NCBI GenBank assembly: GCA_016213625.1
Contig: JACQZZ010000041.1
Span: 1-63,701 of the forward strand
Direction of reading: 5' to 3'
DNA: 63,701 nt
Origin: Actinomycetota bacterium
GTDB lineage: Bacteria > Actinomycetota > Acidimicrobiia > Acidimicrobiales > Ilumatobacteraceae
In this document: positions 7,856 to 15,575 of the stretch, in pieces
How positions within the stretch are numbered: position 1 is the first letter of the stretch
Layout of the letters: every line of letters starts with the position of its first letter
Program-made: the position numbers and the translations under genes
Notes under the pieces: generated by a model
The model's input: only the letters and a program-made list of their open reading frames with translations
What the model was told of the DNA's origin: nothing
Databases searched by the model: none

Positions 7856-8923
7856 ATGTCCGCACCGTTGCCCCGTCCCCGCGCTCGCGCCCTGGGCCTC
7901 GCGTTCGGCTCGTTGCCCACCGGTCTGCACAACGCCATCACCGACGTGCCAGGCGTGAAGGTGGGCCACGTCACCTTGTTCCACGGAGCTGGCGACGAGC
8001 CGATCGCGCGCACCGGTGTCACCGCCATCGTGCCGGCCGACCCGGGCGATCTGTTCGCTCGTCCGATGCCCGCCGGCACCGCTGTGCTGAACGGCGCAGG
8101 CGAGCTCACCGGCTCCGTGGAGGTCAACGAGTTCGGCTTCCTCGAGACCCCCATCATGCTCACCGGCACCAGCTCCGTCGGGCGAGTGGCGGATGGCGTG
8201 GTCGATGAACTGTTCGCGGCAGGCGTCGGTGAGGTGGTCATCCCGGTGGTGGGTGAGTGCGACGACTCGTGGCTCGACGACATGCGTCGCCGCTGGGTCA
8301 CCGCCGAGCACGCCCGGCAGGCGCTCGCGGTGGCGTCCGACGGCCCGGTGGCGGAGGGCGTGGTGGGCGCCGGAACCGGCATGGTCACCATGGGCCACAA
8401 GGGCGGCATCGGCACCTCGTCGCGAGTGATCGACGGCATGGGCACCGTGGGGGTTCTGCTGCTGTGCAACTTCGGTTCGGTCGAGCAGTTGCGGATGGGT
8501 GGCCGACTCGTTGGCCAGCAGTTGCTCGCCGATCGGCGGGCCGCGGCGCCCACGCTCGACCGGGGCGGTAGCTGCTTGGGCGTGGTCGTCACCGACATCC
8601 CGCTCGACGCTCGGCAGCTGCAGCGGGTCGCCCGCAGAGTGGGGCTCGGCCTCGCACGCATGGGCTCCGTCGCCCACCATGGCAGTGGCGACATCTTCAT
8701 CGCGGCGAGCACCGCCAACCGGTTGCCCCGCGACGTGGAGGGCCGCGTGTCCATCGAACTGATGGGCGACGGCTCGCTCAACGATGTCTTCACCGCGGTG
8801 GTCGATGCCACCGAGGAGGCCGTCACCAACGCTCTGTTCGTGGCCGACATCGTGCAGGGCGTGGACGGCAACGTGGTCCCCGCCCTCCCCGTCGACCGGG
8901 TCCTCAGCCTCCTCGGCGACTGA
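7856..8923 (+). CDS. P1 family (DmpA/BapA-type) aminopeptidase
   Basis: This 355-residue protein belongs to the N-terminal-nucleophile P1 peptidases, which self-cleave into two chains and remove N-terminal residues from peptides. The expected cleavage site is Gly238-Ser239 within DRGGSCLGVVVTDIPL, the new N-terminal Ser being the nucleophile. The VTDIPL and GSGDIFIAAST segments are family hallmarks. Start choice: ATG at 7856 is 7 bases after a TAGATT box, while the longer upstream frame overlaps the divergent peptidase gene. With the S9 peptidase and the importer it makes a peptide-use locus. Its 3' end overlaps the convergent UDG gene by 20 bases. Confidence 0.9.
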   Translation: MSAPLPRPRARALGLAFGSLPTGLHNAITDVPGVKVGHVTLFHGAGDEPIARTGVTAIVPADPGDLFARPMPAGTAVLNGAGELTGSVEVNEFGFLETPIMLTGTSSVGRVADGVVDELFAAGVGEVVIPVVGECDDSWLDDMRRRWVTAEHARQALAVASDGPVAEGVVGAGTGMVTMGHKGGIGTSSRVIDGMGTVGVLLLCNFGSVEQLRMGGRLVGQQLLADRRAAAPTLDRGGSCLGVVVTDIPLDARQLQRVARRVGLGLARMGSVAHHGSGDIFIAASTANRLPRDVEGRVSIELMGDGSLNDVFTAVVDATEEAVTNALFVADIVQGVDGNVVPALPVDRVLSLLGD

Positions 8924-9575
8924 GTTCGACAGCGCGGGCGAAGACGGCGTCGAGCATCGGCTCGGTGAGGCGACCGGTGAAGGTGTTCTGCTGGCTCGGG
9001 TGGAACGAGCAGATCAGCATCAGCCCGTTCGGCGCGAGCGTCTCCACACCGTGGCCGAACCTCGGTCGTGGCCGAACGCCGAACTCGCTGCACGCGGCGT
9101 CGTAGGCGAAGGCCCCCAGGCAGACAACCGTGTTCAGACGTTTCAACAAGGTGAGCTCACGCTGGAGGAATGGCCGGCAGTTGTCGCGCTCCTCCGGCAG
9201 CGGCTTGTTGTCGGGCGGCGCGCACTTCACGGCCGCGGCCACCCAGGCATCGGTGAGCGTCAACCCATCGTCGACCGACACGGACTCCGGTTGGTTGGCC
9301 AGACCTGCACGGTGCATCGCGCGGAACAGCCAGTCACCTGACCGGTCGCCCGTGAAGACCCGGCCGGTGCGGTTCGCCCCGTGAGCGGCAGGGGCGAGTC
9401 CGAGCACCATGATGCGCGCCCTTCCGTCTCCGAAGCCCGGCACGCCCCGCCCCCAGTAGGTCTGGTCGCGGTACGAGGCTCGCTTCTCCACCGCCACCTG
9501 CTCGCGCCACTCGACCAATCGTGGACAGGCGCGACACTCGCACACGTCCTTCCTGAGCCGAACGAGCGAATCCAC
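8904..9575 (-). CDS. Uracil-DNA glycosylase family 5 (UdgB-like)
   Basis: This protein of about 223 residues has motif A GLAPAAHGANRTGR, characteristic of family 5 glycosylases, and motif B in CSFHPSQQN. Cysteines at DVCECRACPRL, VKCAPP, NCRPF and later positions fit the 4Fe-4S cluster of families 4 and 5. It would remove uracil and other deaminated bases from DNA, relevant in a GC-rich genome. I chose GTG at 9575 because it lies 7 bases after a TACTGT -10 box; an in-frame ATG at 9605 is the alternative and would overlap the start codon of the divergent gene. Confidence 0.85.
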   Translation of the reverse strand: MDSLVRLRKDVCECRACPRLVEWREQVAVEKRASYRDQTYWGRGVPGFGDGRARIMVLGLAPAAHGANRTGRVFTGDRSGDWLFRAMHRAGLANQPESVSVDDGLTLTDAWVAAAVKCAPPDNKPLPEERDNCRPFLQRELTLLKRLNTVVCLGAFAYDAACSEFGVRPRPRFGHGVETLAPNGLMLICSFHPSQQNTFTGRLTEPMLDAVFARAVELSRRGG

Positions 9576-9582
9576 GCCAGGC

Positions 9583-9592
9583 ACAGTAGGTT
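9583..9592. promoter_or_regulatory. Bidirectional promoter: overlapping -10 elements for udg and the phosphatase operon
   Basis: The ten bases ACAGTAGGTT read TACTGT leftwards (7 bases before GTG at 9575) and TAGGTT rightwards (11 bases before ATG at 9604), sharing the central TA. This is the same ANNNTANNNT layout as at 7839-7848. Confidence 0.55.
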
Positions 9593-9603
9593 CAGCACCT
9601 GTC

Positions 9604-10254
9604 ATGGCGCGAACGAAACCGACTCCCCCGAACGCCACGCTGGTGCTGCTGGTCCGCCACGGGCAGACCCCCACCACCGGCAAGCTGTTGCCGGGCCGCG
9701 CGCCGGGCCTGCACCTGGCTGATGCCGGCGTGCAGCAGGCGCAGCGGGCAGCCGAGCGCATCGCCGAACTCAAGACGGTCGATGCCATCTACGCCTCTCC
9801 ATTGGAACGAGCGCGCGAGACGGCGGCACCCATCGGCGCAACGCGCGGCATGAAGGTGCAGATCGACAAGGGCCTGCTGGAGTGCGACTTCGGCGACTGG
9901 ACCGGTGCCGAGCTGAAGCACCTGATGAAGCTCCCCGAGTGGAACACCGTGCAGCGCGCGCCCAGCACGTTCCGATTCCCCAACGGCGAGAGCTTCACCG
10001 AGATGCAGACCCGCATGGTCACGGCGGTCGACCGGCTGCGCGCCAAGCACGCGGGCGGCACCATCGTGTGCGTCTCCCACGCCGACCCCATCAAGGCGCT
10101 CGTCGCTCACGCGATGGGAACCCACATCGACCTGTTCCAGCGCATCGTCATCAGCACGTGCTCCATCACCGCCATCGCCTATGGCATGGGCGCGCCGGTG
10201 GTGCTCACGGTGAACTCCACGGGTGGCTCGTTGGCCGAGCTCCGCCCGTCCTGA
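9604..10254 (+). CDS. Histidine phosphatase family protein (MSMEG_4193-like)
   Basis: This 216-residue protein begins with the catalytic RHGQT motif and has the second conserved His in VSHADPIKALVAHAMG, the signature of the phosphoglycerate-mutase-like phosphatase superfamily. It opens a three-gene operon with a DUF3090 protein and an SCO1664 family protein. This triad is conserved in actinobacteria, in Mycobacterium near the mycothiol gene mshC. The substrate is unknown to me; a small phosphomonoester is most likely. The ATG follows a TAGGTT box by 11 bases, so the leader would be only a few bases. Confidence 0.85.
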   Translation: MARTKPTPPNATLVLLVRHGQTPTTGKLLPGRAPGLHLADAGVQQAQRAAERIAELKTVDAIYASPLERARETAAPIGATRGMKVQIDKGLLECDFGDWTGAELKHLMKLPEWNTVQRAPSTFRFPNGESFTEMQTRMVTAVDRLRAKHAGGTIVCVSHADPIKALVAHAMGTHIDLFQRIVISTCSITAIAYGMGAPVVLTVNSTGGSLAELRPS

Positions 10255-10269
10255 GCACGAGGTGATGGC

Positions 10270-10782
10270 GTGAGCGTGTACTACGACTTCGACGAGGTGG
10301 ACGCCTTCACCGTCGGCGCGGTCGGGGAGCCCGGTGCTCGCGTGTTCTACCTGCAGGCCCGCCGCGGCACGGTTCGCGTGACGGTGAAGTGTGAGAAGCA
10401 ACAGGCCTCTGCCATCGCCCAATACCTGCGGCGAGTGCTCACCGACCTGCCCGAACCCACCGACAAGCCCATCGCCGCGGCGATGGAACTCAGCCCGCCG
10501 GTGGAGGCCGTGTTCGTGCTCGGACCCGTCGGTCTGGGGTACGACCGCACCACCGATCGAGTGCTCGTGCAGCTCGAGGAAGTGCTGGAGCTCGACGAGA
10601 ACGGCGACCCCGTCGAGGACGAGGACGACGACCGCGGCCACCTGCGCGTGTTCCTCACCCGCAGCCAAGCGGCCGCGTTCTGCGAGCACACCGACGAGGT
10701 GGTGGCCGCCGGACGGCCCGCGTGCCGGTGGTGCTCGCTGCCCATCAACCCCGACGGTCACGCATGTCCGCGCATGAACTGA
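10270..10782 (+). CDS. DUF3090 family protein with C-terminal zinc-ribbon-like motif
   Basis: This 170-residue actinobacterial protein matches DUF3090 by its place in the triad and by features such as RVFYLQARRG near the start. The last 20 residues hold CRWCSLPINPDGHACPRM, a Cys-X2-Cys...His-X-Cys arrangement that should bind zinc. An acidic stretch DENGDPVEDEDDDRG lies before it. A GAGGTG ribosome site precedes the GTG start. Its 3' end overlaps the SCO1664 gene by 19 bases in another frame, suggesting coupled translation. Function is unknown; it probably acts with the two neighbours. Confidence 0.8.
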   Translation: MSVYYDFDEVDAFTVGAVGEPGARVFYLQARRGTVRVTVKCEKQQASAIAQYLRRVLTDLPEPTDKPIAAAMELSPPVEAVFVLGPVGLGYDRTTDRVLVQLEEVLELDENGDPVEDEDDDRGHLRVFLTRSQAAAFCEHTDEVVAAGRPACRWCSLPINPDGHACPRMN

Positions 10783-11474
10783 CGCCGCTGCAGTATCTCG
10801 ACAGCGCGCACGTCGACATCGAGGGCCGCATGCCGTGGAGCAGCAACGCCACGTTCCTGTGCAACCTGTCGGTGGAGGGCGATCACGTCGGTCAGGCCAT
10901 CTACAAGCCGTTGCGCGGTGAGCGTCCGCTGTGGGACTTCGAGCCCGGGCTGCACAAGCGCGAGTTGGCCGCCTACTGGCTGAGCGTGGCCACCGGGCTC
11001 GACCTCGTGCCCCCCACCGTGTTGCGCGACGGCCCGCTGGGCGAGGGCAGCCTGCAGTGGTTCATCGACGCGGATCACCAGCAGCACTACTTCACCATCT
11101 ACGAGAACCGCGAGGACCTGCACGAGCGGCTGAAGGACTTCGCGTTCTTCGACATCATCGCCAACAACACCGACCGCAAGAGCGGCCACGTGCTCATCGA
11201 CAGCGACGACCACCTGTGGGGCATCGACCACGGCCTCTGCTTCGCCGCCGACTTCAAGCTGCGCACGGTCGTCTGGGAGTTCGGCGGCCAACCGGTGCCC
11301 GACCATCTGGTGGAAGTGGCGGTCCGTCTGGCCGACACTCCACCGCTCGACGTGGCCACCCTGCTGGTCGACGAAGAGGTCGAGGCCATGCAGGAACGCG
11401 CCCAGTGGATCGTGGAGCACCCGGTGTTCCCGGTGGACCACAGCGGCCGCCGCTACCCCTGGCCCCTCGTCTGA
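10764..11474 (+). CDS. SCO1664 family protein, kinase-like fold
   Basis: This protein of 236 residues is the third member of the conserved triad. It carries elements resembling the PI3/PI4-kinase-like catalytic core: a Lys in AIYKPL (about 48), an FDIIANNTDRKSGHVL segment (about 129-144) resembling the catalytic loop, and GIDHGLCF (about 153-160) resembling the metal-binding DHG/DNG motif. This suggests an ATP-dependent phosphotransferase or AMPylase, which would oppose the phosphatase encoded two genes upstream. The ATG at 10764 was chosen for the match at MSAHELTPLQYL. The target is not known. Confidence 0.75.
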   Translation: MSAHELTPLQYLDSAHVDIEGRMPWSSNATFLCNLSVEGDHVGQAIYKPLRGERPLWDFEPGLHKRELAAYWLSVATGLDLVPPTVLRDGPLGEGSLQWFIDADHQQHYFTIYENREDLHERLKDFAFFDIIANNTDRKSGHVLIDSDDHLWGIDHGLCFAADFKLRTVVWEFGGQPVPDHLVEVAVRLADTPPLDVATLLVDEEVEAMQERAQWIVEHPVFPVDHSGRRYPWPLV

Positions 11475-11541
11475 CGCTCAGCGTCGCCGTGGCGCCGACC
11501 GTTGGGCGCGATCCCGCTCAGGTGTGACCGAAATTCGCGCC

Positions 11542-11585
11542 CACGGGCGCGAAACCGCTCGACGCCGCTTGGTTCCGCGCCCGTG
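11542..11585 (+). terminator. Hairpin downstream of the SCO1664 operon
   Basis: CACGGGCGCGAAACC and GGTTCCGCGCCCGTG pair over 15 bases with one mismatch around a 14-base loop. An alternative smaller hairpin (TTCGCGCC / GGCGCGAA, 11534-11553) overlaps its left arm. It lies between convergent operons and probably ends the rightward transcript. No clear T-run follows. Confidence 0.5.
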
Positions 11586-11632
11586 AGGAAGGACGCTCTC
11601 GCCCATCAGACCGCGACGCCCGCCGAAAACGG

Positions 11633-11660
11633 CGAACGGCGGCCCGAAGGCCGCCGTTCG
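11633..11660 (-). terminator. Intrinsic terminator of the etfBA operon
   Basis: A perfect 12-bp stem (CGAACGGCGGCC) closes on the leftward transcript with a UUCG tetraloop next to a C-G pair, an extra-stable loop. On the same strand it is followed within three bases by TTTT. This is the best intrinsic terminator in the window. Confidence 0.7.
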
Positions 11661-11681
11661 TACGCCGTGACGCTGTGGGCT

Positions 11682-12638
11682 CTAGCCGCGAGCCTGCAGT
11701 GCCTCGATGAGCTTCGGAAGCACCTTGTGGACGTCGCCCACGATGCCCAGGTCGGCGATGCCGAAGATGGGGGCTTCCTTGTCCTTGTTGATGGCGATGA
11801 TGTTCTTCGCGCCCTTCATGCCCACCATGTGCTGGGTGGCGCCCGAGATGCCGGCGGCGATGTACACGCCCGGCTTCACGACCTTGCCGGTCTGGCCGAC
11901 CTGGTAGCTGTAGGGCACCCAGCCGGCGTCGACGATGGCGCGGGACGCACCCGGCGCACCCTTGAGCAGCTTGGCGAGGGTCTCGACCATCTCGTACTTC
12001 GGCGCTTCGCCGAGGCCACGGCCACCCGACACCACGATGGCGGCTTCGTCGAGCTTGGGACCGGAGGTCTCCTCGACGTGCACGGCCACGACCTGTGCGG
12101 CACCGGTGGCACCGAGGTCGGGCACCGGAGCGGCGGTGACGGCAGCGGCAGCGCCGCCGGCCGACTCGGCCGCGAAGCTCTTCGGACGGAACGCTGCGAG
12201 GAACGGACCGGTGCCGGAGAACGAGGTGGTGACGAGCACGTTGCCACCGAAGATGGGGGTGGTGACGGCGACCGAACCGCCGTCGACGGTGATGTCGACG
12301 TTGTTCGTGAGCACCGTGCGGTCGAGCTTGACCGAGAGGCGGCTCATGACGTCGCGACCCTCGGTGGTCTGCGGGAACATGATGAGGTCGGGCGAGTCGC
12401 CACCGTCGATGACGGCCTTCATCGCGGCCGACACGGCCACGCCCGGGAGCTTGCCGCCGAGATCGCCCGTGGCGTACACCTTCGACGCACCGTGCTCGCC
12501 GAGCGAGGCGGCCAGCGCCGACGCATCGCTACCGACGAACGCGGTGACGGTGCCCAGCGAGCGGGCCTTGGTGAGGAGTTCGAGCGTGCCCGTGGTGGGC
12601 GCACCATTCGCTTCTTGTGAGAAAACCCAGATGTTCAT
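11682..12638 (-). CDS. etfA: Electron transfer flavoprotein alpha subunit
   Basis: This 318-residue protein matches EtfA/FixB. The C-terminal FAD-binding domain contains [13 protein letters not shown] and the signature [22 protein letters not shown]. The heterodimer with EtfB takes electrons from acyl-CoA dehydrogenases and passes them to ETF-quinone oxidoreductase. It is cotranscribed with etfB, 11 bases downstream of it, with a GAGGAG ribosome site. A strong terminator follows. The order etfB-etfA matches Rv3029c-Rv3028c of Mycobacterium tuberculosis. Confidence 0.95.
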   Translation of the reverse strand: MNIWVFSQEANGAPTTGTLELLTKARSLGTVTAFVGSDASALAASLGEHGASKVYATGDLGGKLPGVAVSAAMKAVIDGGDSPDLIMFPQTTEGRDVMSRLSVKLDRTVLTNNVDITVDGGSVAVTTPIFGGNVLVTTSFSGTGPFLAAFRPKSFAAESAGGAAAAVTAAPVPDLGATGAAQVVAVHVEETSGPKLDEAAIVVSGGRGLGEAPKYEMVETLAKLLKGAPGASRAIVDAGWVPYSYQVGQTGKVVKPGVYIAAGISGATQHMVGMKGAKNIIAINKDKEAPIFGIADLGIVGDVHKVLPKLIEALQARG

Positions 12639-12649
12639 GGCGTCGCTCC

Positions 12650-13426
12650 TCAGATGACCTTCAAGTTTTCGAGGAACGCCACGATCTTGGCGTAACCCTC
12701 ACCGTCGTCTTCGATGATCTCGCCAGCAGCGCGGGCCTCGGCCTGCGTGATGCTGACGACGCTCTGGTTGGCGCCGGCCCAGCCGACCGGGGTGACCCCG
12801 AGGTCGCCAGCGGTGAGCGTGTCGATGGGCTTCGACTTGGCGGCCATGATGCCCTTGAAGCTGGGGTAGCGGGGCTCCACCACACCGGCCGTCACGCTGA
12901 TGACGGCGGGCAGCGGGCAGGTGACCTCGTCGTAGCCGTCTTCGGTCTGACGATCGGCGTTGAGCGTGCCACCGGCGATGGCGACCTTCTTGGCGAAGGT
13001 GACCGACGGCAAGCCGAGCACCTCGGCGAGCTGCTCGGGCACCGTGCCCGTGTAGCCGTCGGACGACTCGGTGGCGGCGATGATGAGGTCGGCGCCGCCC
13101 ATCTTCTGGATGGCGGCGGCCAGCACCTTGGCGGTGGTGAGCGCATCGCTGCCCTGCAGCGCCGGGTCGGAGACGAGCGTGCCCTTGGCAGCACCCATGG
13201 CCAGCGCCGTGCGCATGCCCGACACCTCGCCGTTGGGGGCCATGGAGACCAGGCTCACTTCCCCACCACCGGCCGCATCGACCAACTGCAGCGCCATTTC
13301 CACGCCGTAGCTGTCCGATTCGTCGAGGATGAGCTTGCCATCGCGCTTGAGGGTGTTGGTACCCGGGTCGAGCGCACCCGGCGTTGCCGGGTCGGGGATC
13401 TGCTTCACGCACACGATCACGTTCAT
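12650..13426 (-). CDS. etfB: Electron transfer flavoprotein beta subunit
   Basis: This 258-residue protein begins [17 protein letters not shown], the conserved EtfB start, and has the AMP-binding region [14 protein letters not shown] and a [20 protein letters not shown] segment typical of the family. It binds AMP and docks dehydrogenases. It opens the etfBA operon. A perfect palindrome TACCGATCGGTA, 14 bases upstream of its start, suggests control by a TetR-type repressor, plausibly one sensing acyl-CoA. The regulator is not encoded in this window as far as I can see. Confidence 0.95.
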   Translation of the reverse strand: MNVIVCVKQIPDPATPGALDPGTNTLKRDGKLILDESDSYGVEMALQLVDAAGGGEVSLVSMAPNGEVSGMRTALAMGAAKGTLVSDPALQGSDALTTAKVLAAAIQKMGGADLIIAATESSDGYTGTVPEQLAEVLGLPSVTFAKKVAIAGGTLNADRQTEDGYDEVTCPLPAVISVTAGVVEPRYPSFKGIMAAKSKPIDTLTAGDLGVTPVGWAGANQSVVSITQAEARAAGEIIEDDGEGYAKIVAFLENLKVI

Positions 13427-13440
13427 AGGGTTCCCATTGT

Positions 13441-13452
13441 TACCGATCGGTA
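13441..13452. promoter_or_regulatory. Perfect palindrome TACCGATCGGTA, likely TetR-type operator
   Basis: The 12-bp perfect palindrome lies 14 bases upstream of the etfB start codon and overlaps its probable -10 region (TAACAAT on the minus strand). Its form resembles operators of TetR-family repressors of lipid metabolism in actinobacteria. Confidence 0.55.
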
Positions 13453-13508
13453 CGCCCGGTTCCTAACCCGCCGACACGGTTCCCTGGTGACCCGCGGCAC
13501 CAACCCGC

Positions 13509-13514
13509 TACCGT
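13509..13514 (+). promoter_or_regulatory. -10 box TACCGT, leaderless start of the lipid kinase gene
   Basis: TACCGT ends 7 bases before the GTG start at 13522, which places the transcript start at the start codon. Confidence 0.5.
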
Positions 13515-13521
13515 CGGAGCC

Positions 13522-14439
13522 GTGCGCATCCTGCTGGTGGTGAATGCCTTCGCGTCGTCGGTGACCGCGCGCAACACCGTCGTGGTGCACCGCGCGCTCA
13601 GCCAGGGCAACGAGGTGGAGGTCGTCGAGACCAATCGCCGCGGCCACGCCACCCGGTTCGCACAGGACGCCGCCCGCCGCGGTGTCGACATCGTCATCGG
13701 GTACGGCGGCGACGGCACGCTCAACGAAGTGGCCACCGGCGTCGCCGGCACCGACACCGCGCTCGGGGTGCTGCCGGGTGGCAGCACCAACGTGTTCGCC
13801 CGCACGCTCGGCATGCCGAACGACCCGGTGGTGGCGGTGCAGCAACTGGCGGCCGGCATCGCCGCGCGCACCATCGAGCCCATCGGACTCGGCAAGGTGA
13901 ACGGCCGTTACTTCTGCTTCCACACGGGCGTGGGCTACGACGCCGCCGTCGTGAAGGAGGTGGAACGCCGGGCCAGCATGAAACGCTGGCTGGGCCATCC
14001 GCTCTTCATCTACGCCGCGCTGCGCACGTGGCTGGTGAGCTACGACCGCAAGCAGCCGCACTTCACGGTCGAGTCCGACGGCCATGCCGACGTGCCCGGC
14101 TACTTCACGGTGGTGTTGAACACCAACCCGTACACCTACCTCGGCAACCGTCCGCTCGACCTCAGCCCGGCGGCCACACTCGACAAGGGGTTGGTGGCCA
14201 TCACCTTCCGCACGATGAAGGTCACCGCCATCCTCGGCGGATTGGGTGGCGCACTGCGCGGCGGTGGCGTGCGGCCCAGTGACACGCTCGATCTGCAGAC
14301 CGACCTCAGCTCACTGCGCATCCACCACGACGAGGGCTTCCCGTACCAGGTCGACGGCGACTACCTGGGCGAGACTCGCTACCTGGAGTTCCGCCACGTC
14401 CCCGACGCCGTCAGGCTGGTTCGTCCGCAATCACCGTGA
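13522..14439 (+). CDS. Diacylglycerol/lipid kinase family protein
   Basis: This 305-residue protein has the DAGK catalytic motif YGGDGTLNEV (GGDGT at residues 62-66) and the second-lobe features PGGSTNVFARTLG and HTGVGYDAAVV. It would phosphorylate a lipid such as diacylglycerol, or act on a related polyprenyl or sphingoid alcohol, using ATP. The GTG start fits a leaderless mRNA. Its last 9 bases overlap the convergent phosphodiesterase gene, another lipid enzyme, in the self-complementary sequence TCACCGTGA that holds both stop codons. Confidence 0.88.
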   Translation: MRILLVVNAFASSVTARNTVVVHRALSQGNEVEVVETNRRGHATRFAQDAARRGVDIVIGYGGDGTLNEVATGVAGTDTALGVLPGGSTNVFARTLGMPNDPVVAVQQLAAGIAARTIEPIGLGKVNGRYFCFHTGVGYDAAVVKEVERRASMKRWLGHPLFIYAALRTWLVSYDRKQPHFTVESDGHADVPGYFTVVLNTNPYTYLGNRPLDLSPAATLDKGLVAITFRTMKVTAILGGLGGALRGGGVRPSDTLDLQTDLSSLRIHHDEGFPYQVDGDYLGETRYLEFRHVPDAVRLVRPQSP

Positions 14440-15126
14440 CGCGATGACCGCGAGCGCCACGTCGGGCAGGTTGGTGCAGATGCCGTCGATGCCCCACTCG
14501 AGCAGTTCGGCCATCCGCACCGGGTCGTCACAGGTCCAGGTGTTCACCTGCACGCCCGCCGCGTGACACGCGTCGATCACGTCGCGGGTGAGGTGCCGCA
14601 CCCATGGGTGTACCGCCGAGTGCCCCTTGGCGGTCATCTCGGCAGCGACGCCGGGGCCGGGCTGATCGCACAGCCAGGCCGTGCGGATCTGCGGCGCCAG
14701 TTCGTGACAGCGGTCGACGGTCTCCAACCGGAAGCAGGAGATGACCCAGCGATGGTCCTCGCCGCGGGCCACCAGATGGGCGATGGTCTCGTCGGCGATG
14801 GACTCGCTGGGATCGAAGTCGGGTTCGTTGGGGTCGTTCTTGATCTCGACGTTCACCCACATGCCTTCGCAGGCGTCGAGCGCCTCGCCCAAGGTGGGTA
14901 CCGACGACGGGAGATCTGCGTGCAGCGTGCCGGCCACCAGCCGCAGATCGTGGAGGTGCGGGTTGTGATGGATGACGAGCACACCGTCGCTGGTGCGGCG
15001 CACGTCGAGCTCCACGGCATGCGCGCCCATGGTGCCTGCCCGACGGAACGCAGCGAGTGTGTTCTCGGGTTCGGCCTTGCTGGCACCACGGTGTGCGATG
15101 ACCTGGACATCGGACATTTGCGACAC
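14431..15126 (-). CDS. Glycerophosphodiester phosphodiesterase (GDPD/UgpQ-like)
   Basis: This protein of about 231 residues has AHRGASKAEPENTLAAF and VELDVRRTSDGVLVIHH, the metal-binding and catalytic signature of GDPD enzymes, plus EIK in VEIKND. It releases glycerol-3-phosphate from glycerophosphodiesters made by phospholipid turnover. I chose GTG at 15126 because GGGAGG lies 5 bases before it; an ATG three codons further in is an alternative. No signal peptide is present, so it should be cytosolic. Confidence 0.88.
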   Translation of the reverse strand: MSQMSDVQVIAHRGASKAEPENTLAAFRRAGTMGAHAVELDVRRTSDGVLVIHHNPHLHDLRLVAGTLHADLPSSVPTLGEALDACEGMWVNVEIKNDPNEPDFDPSESIADETIAHLVARGEDHRWVISCFRLETVDRCHELAPQIRTAWLCDQPGPGVAAEMTAKGHSAVHPWVRHLTRDVIDACHAAGVQVNTWTCDDPVRMAELLEWGIDGICTNLPDVALAVIASR

Positions 15127-15253
15127 AGATACCTCCCATCTCAACCAACTATGACTAGGGCCCAAGGTCCCCTTGCCCCGCATCCGATTGTTACCTACCG
15201 TTCACTCCGGCGCGAAACCGCGTCGCGCAGCTCGATCACAGTGGAGTGATGCA

Positions 15254-15550
15254 GTGACCATCCCGGCCTCGAGTCTTGTTCTTGCCAGTGCCGACTACAC
15301 GTGGCGAACGTCCGCCATCTGCCGCGACACCGACCCTGACCTGTTCTTTCCTGTCGGCACCACCGGCTATGCGCTGGTGCAGATCGACAAGGCGAAGCAG
15401 GTCTGTGCCGAGTGCCCCGCGTGCGACGACTGCCTCCAGTACGCCCTCGAGACCAACCAGGACTCGGGCATCTGGGGCGGCACGAGCGAGGAGGAGCGTC
15501 GGCACATCCGTCGCCAGCTCGCCGGCCGCACCAAAGTCGTTGCCGTCTGA
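15254..15550 (+). CDS. WhiB family iron-sulfur transcriptional regulator (WhiB1-like)
   Basis: This 98-residue protein has the four WhiB cysteines (ICRD, then CAECPACDDC) that hold a 4Fe-4S cluster, the DPDLFFP motif and the GIWGGTSEEERR turn that contacts sigma factor. The C-terminal RRQLAGRTK is the basic DNA-contact segment. The GTG at 15254 has GGAG 7 bases upstream. WhiB1 and PdtaS are also convergent neighbours in M. tuberculosis (Rv3219/Rv3220c), which supports a WhiB1 type. It would bind the housekeeping sigma factor and respond to nitric oxide or oxygen. Confidence 0.9.
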   Translation: MTIPASSLVLASADYTWRTSAICRDTDPDLFFPVGTTGYALVQIDKAKQVCAECPACDDCLQYALETNQDSGIWGGTSEEERRHIRRQLAGRTKVVAV

Positions 15551-15575
15551 ACCCGGTCCGGTCGTCAGACCGGCA
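15541..15575. terminator. Stop-codon hairpin between whiB and pdtaS
   Basis: TGCCGTCTGA and TCAGACCGGCA pair over 10 bases with one bulged G. The TGA stops of the two convergent genes lie in the two arms. Confidence 0.5.
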
